Positions 1 through 5,199 of a DNA stretch of 5,446 nucleotides are shown here, one piece after another. The notes beneath the pieces are model-generated. The model was not told the origin of the DNA. It was given only the letters and a program-made list of their open reading frames with translations, and ran no database searches. Origin of the DNA: Roseburia sp. Its GTDB lineage: Bacteria; Bacillota; Clostridia; Lachnospirales; Lachnospiraceae. The stretch's first letter is position 1; the number at the start of each line of letters is the position of its first letter. Where the stretch lies: positions 1 to 5,446 of the forward strand of contig JAUUNJ010000200.1 in NCBI GenBank assembly GCA_030844625.1, read 5' to 3'. The translations under genes and the position numbers were made by a program.

Positions 1-64
1 TATGCATAGTATCAATTTCTATAATTTTGAAGAAAGAAAAGATTACAAACAAGGTTAGGATAAT

Positions 65-71
65 CCGATAT
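65..71 (+). promoter_or_regulatory. possible sigma-28/SigD-type -10 element upstream of the first gene
   Basis: The heptamer CCGATAT matches the Bacillus SigD -10 consensus. A partial -35 (CAAA, 46-49, against TAAA) lies 15 bases upstream, which is acceptable spacing. The predicted transcript start, near 78, would fall at the edge of the ribosome binding site, leaving a very short leader. An overlapping TATAAT (71-76) could be a SigA -10, but it has no recognisable -35 and would put the start inside the ribosome binding site. The same heptamer lies before the response regulator gene at 4421-4427. It also occurs by chance on the minus strand within coding sequence (near 3756 and 4607), so the match alone is weak evidence. 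Confidence 0.33.
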
Positions 72-94
72 ATAATAAGAAGGTTGGTGATATT

Positions 95-1285
95 ATGAAT
101 ATATTTTTTAACAGCCGAATTTATGCTAATCAGTCATTGCTTAATGTCCTGTTTGGTCAACAACAAAAAGCGACAATCAGTCGAAGCAATGGTTGTATAG
201 GCACAAGAGATACTTTGACGATAAGCGCATCAGGAAAGGAAAAACTTACAAAAAGTACAAGTGGAAGAACACATAATACAAGTATTGATAGCAGCATTGA
301 CTTAAAGTCCTATATAGCTTCAGCCAAAAAAACGAATCAGGAGATCATTGAGAATGCAGGAACACAGATTAATGCGAAAACAAGTGAATATATGAGTACA
401 GGTAAAGCATTTAGGGAGGCATTAACGGAAAAGTATTCTAAACTTGCCGCAGAAGCAAAAACGCATTCCAATCCTGAAAATTATATTCATTCCAAGTATT
501 TTGATAAGAGTTCAGAGTATTACGAGACTAATCTGACTGATACAGAACGTAGGATTGCATATAATTATGAGATGCAGATGTGCCGGACAGGAAAGATAAA
601 TGGTGTAAATTATCAGGATTCTTTGTTCAGGGGAATTGAAGTGGACGGTGACAGTGTAGATTCGGATAAAATCCAATTTGAAAGAGCATTGATAAATTCG
701 CAAATTTCAAATATTTTAAAGCAGGCTGGTGTAGATACATCTTCTATTACGAAAGATTGTACTTTTACTGTCGATCCATACAGTTACGAGATAACGGTAG
801 ATGGCGTGGATGAAGAAACAAAGGTGTTGATGCAGAATGCTTTAAATGTAGGTAATAATGGGAAAAATCTCTATAAGCATATCTATTATTGCTCAACACA
901 AGATGGCTGTGAGAGTTCTCAAGTAACAGAGGAATCAAAAATGAAATACGAAGCATATCATCAGGTTTATAGTTATACAGGATATGAATTAGATAAACTT
1001 GAGGAAAAAAACGGGACATATTATACGGAGTCAGGAGAGAATATATTAGACTTAGTGGATAAGGCTGTTGAAGATTCTGGAAAAGTTCCGAAAGAGTTTA
1101 AGCAGCAAATGAAGAATTGGATACATGACCTGATTTCAACTATTTCAACCAGAGGATGGAACAATGTGCCAGATATGACTTTAAGCATTTTATATGGAAA
1201 GAGCGGCTTAAAGGACATGAACCAGTTGATTACATACCAGTATGAAGCTGATCGTATGAACAGGCAATGGTATTCTGTACTTTAG
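95..1285 (+). CDS. DUF4885-like protein of unknown function, no Sec signal
   Basis: This 396-residue protein has an ATG start with an AGAAGG ribosome binding site at 78-83, 11 bases upstream. The first 20 residues are not a Sec signal: there is no basic n-region followed by a hydrophobic core. Residues 38-50 (RDTLTISASGKEK) resemble the DxxxIS-type segments near the N-termini of FlgM-like and other flagellum-associated Firmicute proteins, but this similarity is loose. Residues 100-165 are helical and charged, with a SNPENYIHSKYF segment and a TERRIAYNYEMQMC stretch that recall DUF4885 proteins of Bacillus and Clostridia; this is a recollection, not a search result. Residues 205-320 (acidic, with YELDKLEEKNGTYY) are distantly similar to the C-terminal half of the protein at 2734-4176. 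The C-terminus (371-396, GLKDMNQLITYQYEAD and onward to WYSVL) recurs as an orphan fragment at 4195-4281. There are five cysteines and no membrane segment. Its biochemical role is unknown. Surface or flagellar-route export is speculative. The reading frame is certain; the family is only moderately supported. Confidence 0.85.
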   Translation: MNIFFNSRIYANQSLLNVLFGQQQKATISRSNGCIGTRDTLTISASGKEKLTKSTSGRTHNTSIDSSIDLKSYIASAKKTNQEIIENAGTQINAKTSEYMSTGKAFREALTEKYSKLAAEAKTHSNPENYIHSKYFDKSSEYYETNLTDTERRIAYNYEMQMCRTGKINGVNYQDSLFRGIEVDGDSVDSDKIQFERALINSQISNILKQAGVDTSSITKDCTFTVDPYSYEITVDGVDEETKVLMQNALNVGNNGKNLYKHIYYCSTQDGCESSQVTEESKMKYEAYHQVYSYTGYELDKLEEKNGTYYTESGENILDLVDKAVEDSGKVPKEFKQQMKNWIHDLISTISTRGWNNVPDMTLSILYGKSGLKDMNQLITYQYEADRMNRQWYSVL

Positions 1286-1326
1286 AAATATAATATTTTT
1301 GAAAAAATATAGGGAAGTGTGTCAAG
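1199..1326 (+). repeat. direct repeat, copy A: 3' end of first gene plus flank
   Basis: This stretch covers the last roughly 28 codons of the first gene and about 41 bases beyond its stop. It aligns with 4193-4323. Over the 28 final codons, stop included, I count about 72 of 84 identical bases, most differences being at third positions. Beyond the stop both copies read (a/c)aatataat, then an A-rich stretch, then atatagg-aa-tgtg and gtcaag. Similarity ends near 1326, where copy A loses the 3' arm of the hairpin that copy B keeps. Confidence 0.85.
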
Positions 1327-1463
1327 TATAGTAATATAGTTTTTTAGATAAAATATATGATTCGAAATTTTTAAATTAAAAAATAAACAATAGAGTGAGG
1401 GAAAGCGTTTTAATAATGAATCTATATAAATCAAAAAACTATAAAATAAAGAACTATGAACAG

Positions 1464-1469
1464 AAAGGA
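1464..1469 (+). promoter_or_regulatory. ribosome binding site selecting the start at 1477
   Basis: AAAGGA lies seven bases before the ATG at 1477. The in-frame ATG at 1456 has only A-rich sequence before it (ataaaataaagaact) and no Shine-Dalgarno match. It would also add seven residues (MNRKELF) ahead of a complete signal peptide, so 1477 is preferred. Confidence 0.75.
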
Positions 1470-1476
1470 ATTATTC

Positions 1477-2661
1477 ATGAAAAAGAGAAAAATAGCAACA
1501 ATATTATTGGCAGCATGTTTGCTGTTAGGAAATGTCTCAGTAGCGAATGCGGCAAGTATTGATAATGGCAATAAAGTACATTTCAATACAGAAGATAACG
1601 ACACGGATTTAACATTATTACAATCGAAAATTGCAACCGAAGAAGTGACTTGTGACTTTACGGATGCAACAAATGATGGAGCAAGTGCATATGCAGATAC
1701 AAGAAGGGTGTCAAATAAATATATGTGGAGTGCAAGCACGATGGAATATAATTTCTCTGATCAGAAATGGACATCGAATACAGAAATTTTTAGTACATAT
1801 GCAAAAACATCAGAAGGGTTTGTAATGTCTGGTTTCTTACTGAATCCAAAAGGTCAGAGCAACTATAATTCGGCATTAAGAGAGGGGTATCTGAATGATT
1901 CTGCATATGATGAAAATCAGGGACATTATTATCAATGTGTTGTTTCGGATGAGGACTGTAATAATATTACATTTATGTTAGAATCTAATGTTAATGTATT
2001 TATTTTTGACAATGATATAAATTTAATATATCGTTCATCGGATGAGGCGGGAGTTACCAGTTATTTTGACAGATATTATTCAACAACTAAAACGATTGCA
2101 GGAACGTCGAATAAGGTAATTAGTTTAGGTCTTATTGATGGAAATTATTATATTGTTTTTAAGGTAAAAGATGCAACAGCAACTACCGGTTATCATTATG
2201 GATATTATGCTGGACAACCATTGCCAATAGCACAAACAACAACCTTTTCGGATCTTACACATTATACAACAATAAAGTGGAATCGAAGCTCATCTAGCCA
2301 ATCAGCAAGTACGCAAACATTGACCATTAATTGTCCTAGTGGAAGTGAAGATGAGTATGCATTGACAGGTGTGAAATTTTCGGATAAATCAAAAGCATTT
2401 GCTAATAATACATACGCATCAAGCATTGACTATTATTATACGCCAGCAACTGCTAGTTATTCAAAAAAACTAGCACAAACAGGTGGTTGGTGGAGTGACT
2501 TGGTTGACAATAATCCACCATCAGGATCAATTGATGGAAACTATGCAACATCTGTTACAGTACATTGGGTAAGTGGTATTTCTTATGTAAATGCTAGTTG
2601 CACTACAATGACACAGATGACATTGGATTATTTAGTTCCTTTCGGAATAATAGTGGGCTAA
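1477..2661 (+). CDS. secreted protein of unknown function (Sec signal peptide)
   Basis: This 394-residue protein starts at 1477, not at the in-frame ATG 21 bases upstream, because the ribosome binding site fits only 1477. Residues 1-25 form a type I signal peptide: basic KKRK, a hydrophobic core at 6-22, and an A-N-A cleavage motif at 23-25. An LAAC sequence at 11-14 superficially matches a lipobox, but it sits inside the hydrophobic core, so lipidation is unlikely. The mature protein is rich in Ser, Thr, Asn and Tyr, has no second membrane segment, LPxTG motif or cell-wall repeat, and contains five cysteines (60, 154, 161, 286, 375). Residues about 150-232 alternate like a beta-sandwich (ITFMLESNVNVFIFDNDIN, later DGNYYIVFKVKD), which faintly recalls the PPC fold of the next gene's product. 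The C-terminal third is also beta-rich and ends in a hydrophobic LVPFGIIVG. No catalytic motif is recognised. It lies 191 bases after the first gene and shares the reading frame of the next gene with a single TAA between them. The export prediction is strong; the function is unknown. Confidence 0.88.
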   Translation: MKKRKIATILLAACLLLGNVSVANAASIDNGNKVHFNTEDNDTDLTLLQSKIATEEVTCDFTDATNDGASAYADTRRVSNKYMWSASTMEYNFSDQKWTSNTEIFSTYAKTSEGFVMSGFLLNPKGQSNYNSALREGYLNDSAYDENQGHYYQCVVSDEDCNNITFMLESNVNVFIFDNDINLIYRSSDEAGVTSYFDRYYSTTKTIAGTSNKVISLGLIDGNYYIVFKVKDATATTGYHYGYYAGQPLPIAQTTTFSDLTHYTTIKWNRSSSSQSASTQTLTINCPSGSEDEYALTGVKFSDKSKAFANNTYASSIDYYYTPATASYSKKLAQTGGWWSDLVDNNPPSGSIDGNYATSVTVHWVSGISYVNASCTTMTQMTLDYLVPFGIIVG

Positions 2662-2684
2662 ATATTTAGAAAGATAAATAAATT

Positions 2685-2710
2685 ACGGATGGTATTTTTA
2701 TACCATCCGT
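2685..2710 (+). other. perfect 11-bp intergenic hairpin without U-tract
   Basis: ACGGATGGTAT and ATACCATCCGT pair perfectly around a TTTT loop, 23 bases after the stop of the secreted-protein gene and eight bases before the next gene's ribosome binding site. No T-run follows on the + strand (the next bases are ggattccaag), so it is not a canonical intrinsic terminator for the upstream gene. The A-rich 5' flank (aaagataaataaatt) would give a moderately U-rich tail if read on the minus strand, but no minus-strand gene is seen. It may be an mRNA-stabilising or processing hairpin that separates expression of the two genes, a degenerate terminator, or a translation-modulating structure. Confidence 0.8.
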
Positions 2711-2717
2711 GGATTCC

Positions 2718-2725
2718 AAGAGGTG
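2718..2725 (+). promoter_or_regulatory. ribosome binding site selecting the start at 2734
   Basis: AAGAGGTG lies eight bases before the ATG at 2734. The upstream in-frame ATG at 2689 is inside the 5' arm of the hairpin and has only aaataaatt-type sequence before it, so it is very unlikely to be used. Confidence 0.8.
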
Positions 2726-2733
2726 ACGATAAG

Positions 2734-4176
2734 ATGGGACACTATGTACATTATATAGGTGGCGGAATAGTAGATAGTAAAATATATGAGACAGGAAATG
2801 CAGCAAAAAGTTTTAAATCGCCGATGAAAGAATTAAATGAGCAAACGGTGTTAATAGAAAATGCCAAAACAAATAAGAATGATAGTTATCATCAGCATAC
2901 GAAATACGATGATCAGGTAGATCGCTATTACAGTACATATGATATAGGAACATTGTTGCATAATAATGAAAGTTATTTAGAGGGAACAATCGATTCAAAA
3001 TATGATGTAGATTACTATTCTTTTTCTTATCCGCAAAAAAGTTTTTACTCTAAAATGGGTATATCTTCAGAGATAACGATTTCATTGGAAAGCAAGAATA
3101 GTCAGGCATATAATTTAGTATTGTACGATTTATATGGCAATCAGATTGGAATAGCGACAGATGATGGACATGGTAATAAACAGCTTACGGTACCTAATTG
3201 GGACTGCGTTACATCAGATTATGTGATCAGAGTAGAAAATTCCAATATGACATCGGATTCCGGGGAAGGTTCCTATAGAATAAAAATTACGGAAACGAAA
3301 AACAGGGATACTTCAAGTAGTAATGTGCAGCACTCACAAGAAATAGCAAATGCAGATAATTCAGAAGAAAAAAATGCAATAAAGCAGAAATATGAAAAAA
3401 CATATCAAAGCGAAATTGACAAATTACATCAGATGCAATTTGAAGCGTTGCCGGAAGATGAAAAATATTCGGGAACGGATAGTGTAGAAGAATTATTAAA
3501 TAAGATGAAAAAGGGGGAGCAGTTAAGTGTGTCGGAAATGGCATATGTGAAAATATTTGCCAATTTATCTGATTATGAGAGAGCAGAGAAGTCGAATTAT
3601 ATAAAAAACGATTTTTATGCAGAAATAGAAAGAATAGCAAATGAAAAAGGAATTGAACTGCCAGATACATCATGGAAAATTGAAATAGATGTATCTGGAA
3701 CTATTACGATTAACGGGGACATTACAGAAGAAAACAAAGAACAGATAAAAAATATGATATCGGAAAATTTTGCTGATGATATGTGGGAAAAATATATTCA
3801 GACAGCAGATATTTCTAACACACAATATAGATTAGTAAATGCTTACTATGAAGTGGAACAGTTCATTCAGAAAGCAACAAATGGACAGTATTCATTTGAC
3901 GATATAAACGTAGATGACAATGGGAAGATTACCGGACTTCCAGAGAAAATGTGTAAAATAATGAACTCCCAGGAAGCCAATGCGAAATATGAGGAAATAC
4001 GAGATAATATCTATATGCTGACGGATTATAAAAATCAATATGGATTGGAGGATATTCTTGCATTTAAGGCAGGGTATAATATTTCGGACTCTGAGGTAAG
4101 TACTGTGGGTACATCTGGCAATAATAGTGTTATGGATAATGCAGGATACTATAAAAATATGAAAACTATAATATAA
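2734..4176 (+). CDS. PPC-like domain protein with charged C-terminal region related to the first gene
   Basis: This 480-residue protein starts at 2734 behind a good ribosome binding site. No Sec signal is visible (MGHYVHYIGGGIVDSKIYET). Residues about 64-187 follow the bacterial pre-peptidase C-terminal (PPC) beta-domain pattern: DIGTLLHNNESYLEGTI, then YDVDYYSF, ITISLES, YNLVLYDLYGNQI, DYVIRVEN and YRIKITET. PPC domains normally occur in exported enzymes, where they are often non-catalytic; no protease or other catalytic motif is seen here. Residues about 195-235 are a polar, probably coiled linker. Residues about 240-455 are helical and acidic and distantly match residues 205-365 of the first protein: GIELPDTSWKIEIDVSGTI against GVDTSSITKDCTFTVDPYS, then an acidic EE..K..I/M segment, then a NGQYSFDD against NGTYYTES correspondence. 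The gene ends in three consecutive in-frame stops (TAA TGA TAG, 4174-4182), after which the same frame continues into an ORF1-like tail. It may therefore be a C-terminally shortened family member. The function is unknown. The missing signal peptide is odd for a PPC protein and suggests non-Sec export, an internal role, or loss of an upstream part. Confidence 0.88.
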   Translation: MGHYVHYIGGGIVDSKIYETGNAAKSFKSPMKELNEQTVLIENAKTNKNDSYHQHTKYDDQVDRYYSTYDIGTLLHNNESYLEGTIDSKYDVDYYSFSYPQKSFYSKMGISSEITISLESKNSQAYNLVLYDLYGNQIGIATDDGHGNKQLTVPNWDCVTSDYVIRVENSNMTSDSGEGSYRIKITETKNRDTSSSNVQHSQEIANADNSEEKNAIKQKYEKTYQSEIDKLHQMQFEALPEDEKYSGTDSVEELLNKMKKGEQLSVSEMAYVKIFANLSDYERAEKSNYIKNDFYAEIERIANEKGIELPDTSWKIEIDVSGTITINGDITEENKEQIKNMISENFADDMWEKYIQTADISNTQYRLVNAYYEVEQFIQKATNGQYSFDDINVDDNGKITGLPEKMCKIMNSQEANAKYEEIRDNIYMLTDYKNQYGLEDILAFKAGYNISDSEVSTVGTSGNNSVMDNAGYYKNMKTII

Positions 4177-4192
4177 TGATAGAACCTAATAG

Positions 4193-4323
4193 AAATGGCG
4201 GGTTTAAAAGACATGAATCAGTTGATTACATATCAGTATGAAGCTGATAGTATGGACAGACAATGGTATTCTATACTGTAGCAATATAATTTGGGGGGAA
4301 AATATAGGAAATGTGCCGTCAAG
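4193..4323 (+). repeat. direct repeat, copy B: orphan gene tail plus flank
   Basis: This is the diverged second copy of 1199-1326, about 3 kb downstream in the same orientation. It contains the coding tail (to 4281), the caatataat stretch and the 5' arm of a hairpin. The genes at 1477-2661 and 2734-4176 lie between the two copies. The identity (about 86% over the coding part) and the mostly synonymous differences indicate that both copies evolved under protein-level constraint for some time before this one became a fragment. Confidence 0.85.
4195..4281 (+). pseudogene. remnant 3' end of a paralogue of the first gene
   Basis: The frame from ATG 4195 encodes 28 residues (MAGLKDMNQLITYQYEAD and onward to WYSIL, then TAG). 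Residues 3-28 match residues 371-396 of the first protein with four differences: R to S, N to D, V to I near the end, and otherwise identity. No ribosome binding site precedes the ATG (agaacctaatagaa), so independent translation is unlikely. It is in the same reading frame as the 2734-4176 gene, from which it is separated by the triple stop at 4174-4182 and four sense codons. It is best explained as the residual tail of a gene whose body was deleted or replaced, or as the lost C-terminus of the preceding gene. Translation as a micropeptide cannot be excluded but has no support. Confidence 0.75.
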
Positions 4324-4344
4324 ATGATGGCACATTTTCTATAT
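4302..4344 (+). terminator. probable terminator-like hairpin after the tail remnant
   Basis: A long inverted repeat has arms 4302-4320 and 4326-4344 around an AAGAT loop. Its core, AAATGTGCC paired with GGCACATTT, is perfect, and the rest pairs with two G-U wobbles. The 3' arm begins gatggcacatttt and runs into ctatatatat, so there is a short T-rich segment inside the arm but no uninterrupted U-tract after it. This makes termination likely but not textbook. It separates the upstream gene group from the two-component genes. The equivalent site after the first gene (from 1311) keeps only the 5' arm. Confidence 0.7.
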
Positions 4345-4420
4345 ATATGATATTTATTTAGAGCCTATTTAGATAATATGCAGAGTACTTTATATTTATT
4401 TAATGGAAAAATAAAAATTA

Positions 4421-4427
4421 CCGATAT
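4421..4427 (+). promoter_or_regulatory. possible -10 element of the two-component operon
   Basis: CCGATAT here repeats the heptamer found before the first gene and matches the SigD/sigma-28 -10. The -35 is poor: TAAT at 4401-4404 with a 16-base gap. An overlapping TATAGT (4425-4430) is a reasonable SigA -10, but also lacks a clear -35. A start near 4434 would leave a short leader before the ribosome binding site at 4442-4450. A promoter somewhere in 4345-4440 is expected because the hairpin at 4302-4344 precedes this gene; which sigma factor reads it is unresolved. Confidence 0.35.
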
Positions 4428-4441
4428 AGTAGGAAGATAGG

Positions 4442-4450
4442 AAGAAGGTG
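4442..4450 (+). promoter_or_regulatory. ribosome binding site for the response regulator, start at 4457
   Basis: AAGAAGGTG precedes the ATG at 4457 with about 6 to 8 bases between the purine core and the start. An in-frame GTG at 4448 lies inside this site and would add only three residues. Starting at 4457 gives MLEIAVCDDD, the usual N-terminus of LytTR-type receiver domains, so ATG is preferred. GTG with the AGGAAG a few bases further upstream remains possible. Confidence 0.65.
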
Positions 4451-4456
4451 AGTAAT

Positions 4457-5191
4457 ATGCTGGAAATTGCTGTTTGTGATGACGATATAGCAGATCTTGA
4501 GTGTGCAGTGAATATGCTGCATAAGATTTTTACAAGTCAAAAGATTGCTTATCATATAGAGCAATTTGCGTCTGCAAATCAAATGCTTGAAAATATCAGC
4601 AACATTGATATCGGAATTTTAGATATTTCGATGGAAGAACTGAATGGTATTAAACTGGGGAGAAAATTAAAGGAAAAATTTCCGGATGTGAAATTAGTGT
4701 ATATTACGAGTTATGAAGAATATTGTATGCAGGTCATTAACGAAGTTCATGCATTTTCATTTCTATGTAAACCATTGGAATATGATAAACTGGAATTGCA
4801 GATATTGGAACTTCTGAATCAACTGCCGGATGCCATAGTAGAAAAGAATTTTTATAAAGTGACTGACAGCAATGGAAAAGAGTATCTGTCGATCAAACTG
4901 AAACTGAGGGATATTTTATATTTTGAATACATAAAAAGATCCAGAAAAGTACTGATAGCATTGTCTGATATTACATATGAGTATGATTGTATCTTTGAAA
5001 AACTGGTTGAAGAACTGCAACCATATGATTTTGTTGTGAATTGTAGAGGAAATCTGGTTAATTTAAGGCATATTGAAAAAATAAAGGACTTTATTATTTA
5101 TATGGATAATGGAAAAGAACTTCAGATTGCACAAAGGAGAAGCAACGATTTTAGAGAAGAAGTAAATAAATTTTTGCAGAGAAATTCATAG
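4457..5191 (+). CDS. LytTR-family response regulator (AgrA/LytR type)
   Basis: This 244-residue DNA-binding response regulator is of the usual family length. The receiver domain (about 1-122) shows the acidic pocket D8-D10 (CDDD), the phosphoacceptor D56 (GILDISMEELNG), the switch threonine T84 (VYITSYEEY) and the conserved K105 (LCKPL), so phosphorylation chemistry should be intact. The LytTR domain (about 130-240) carries the expected landmarks: DILYFEYIKRSRKV, then the segment FVVNCRGNLVNLRHIEKI, and the closing strand ending QIAQRRSNDFREEV. These domains bind paired direct repeats upstream of target promoters, typically in quorum-sensing, bacteriocin, competence or surface-protein circuits. 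Its stop (TAG, 5189-5191) overlaps the AGGAGG ribosome binding site of the next gene, so the two are surely an operon and probably translationally linked. Targets are unknown; the upstream secreted-protein group is a positional candidate. The family call is secure; AgrA-like is a class description, not an orthology claim. Confidence 0.95.
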   Translation: MLEIAVCDDDIADLECAVNMLHKIFTSQKIAYHIEQFASANQMLENISNIDIGILDISMEELNGIKLGRKLKEKFPDVKLVYITSYEEYCMQVINEVHAFSFLCKPLEYDKLELQILELLNQLPDAIVEKNFYKVTDSNGKEYLSIKLKLRDILYFEYIKRSRKVLIALSDITYEYDCIFEKLVEELQPYDFVVNCRGNLVNLRHIEKIKDFIIYMDNGKELQIAQRRSNDFREEVNKFLQRNS

Positions 5192-5199
5192 GAGGAAAA

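Noticed and set aside
71..76. TATAAT as a SigA -10 for the first gene
   Set aside because: No -35 is present at 16-18 bases, and the implied transcript start would lie within the ribosome binding site.
1293..1310. AT-only inverted repeat after the first gene as an intrinsic terminator
   Set aside because: The stem contains only A-T pairs with a tiny loop and no following U-tract, so it would be too weak.
1456..1476. Upstream ATG start for the secreted protein
   Set aside because: No ribosome binding site precedes it, and it would put seven residues in front of a complete signal peptide. The AAAGGA fits the ATG at 1477.
1509..1518. Lipobox-like LAAC making the secreted protein a lipoprotein
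   Set aside because: The cysteine falls inside the hydrophobic core after only about eight hydrophobic residues, and a good A-N-A signal peptidase I site follows at residues 23-25.
2689..2733. Upstream ATG start for the PPC-like protein
   Set aside because: It is buried in the hairpin arm with no ribosome binding site. The ATG at 2734 has a strong one.
512..3673. Minus-strand open frames at 512-703, 765-1019, 1021-1218, 1431-1739, 2813-2998 and 3287-3673
   Set aside because: They lie opposite well-supported + strand genes, have low-complexity compositions dictated by the complementary strand, and show no family resemblance.
1477..4281. Insertion sequence or transposon bounded by the direct repeats
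   Set aside because: No transposase or integrase gene and no terminal inverted repeats are visible. The repeats are gene tails, which fits paralogue recombination better.
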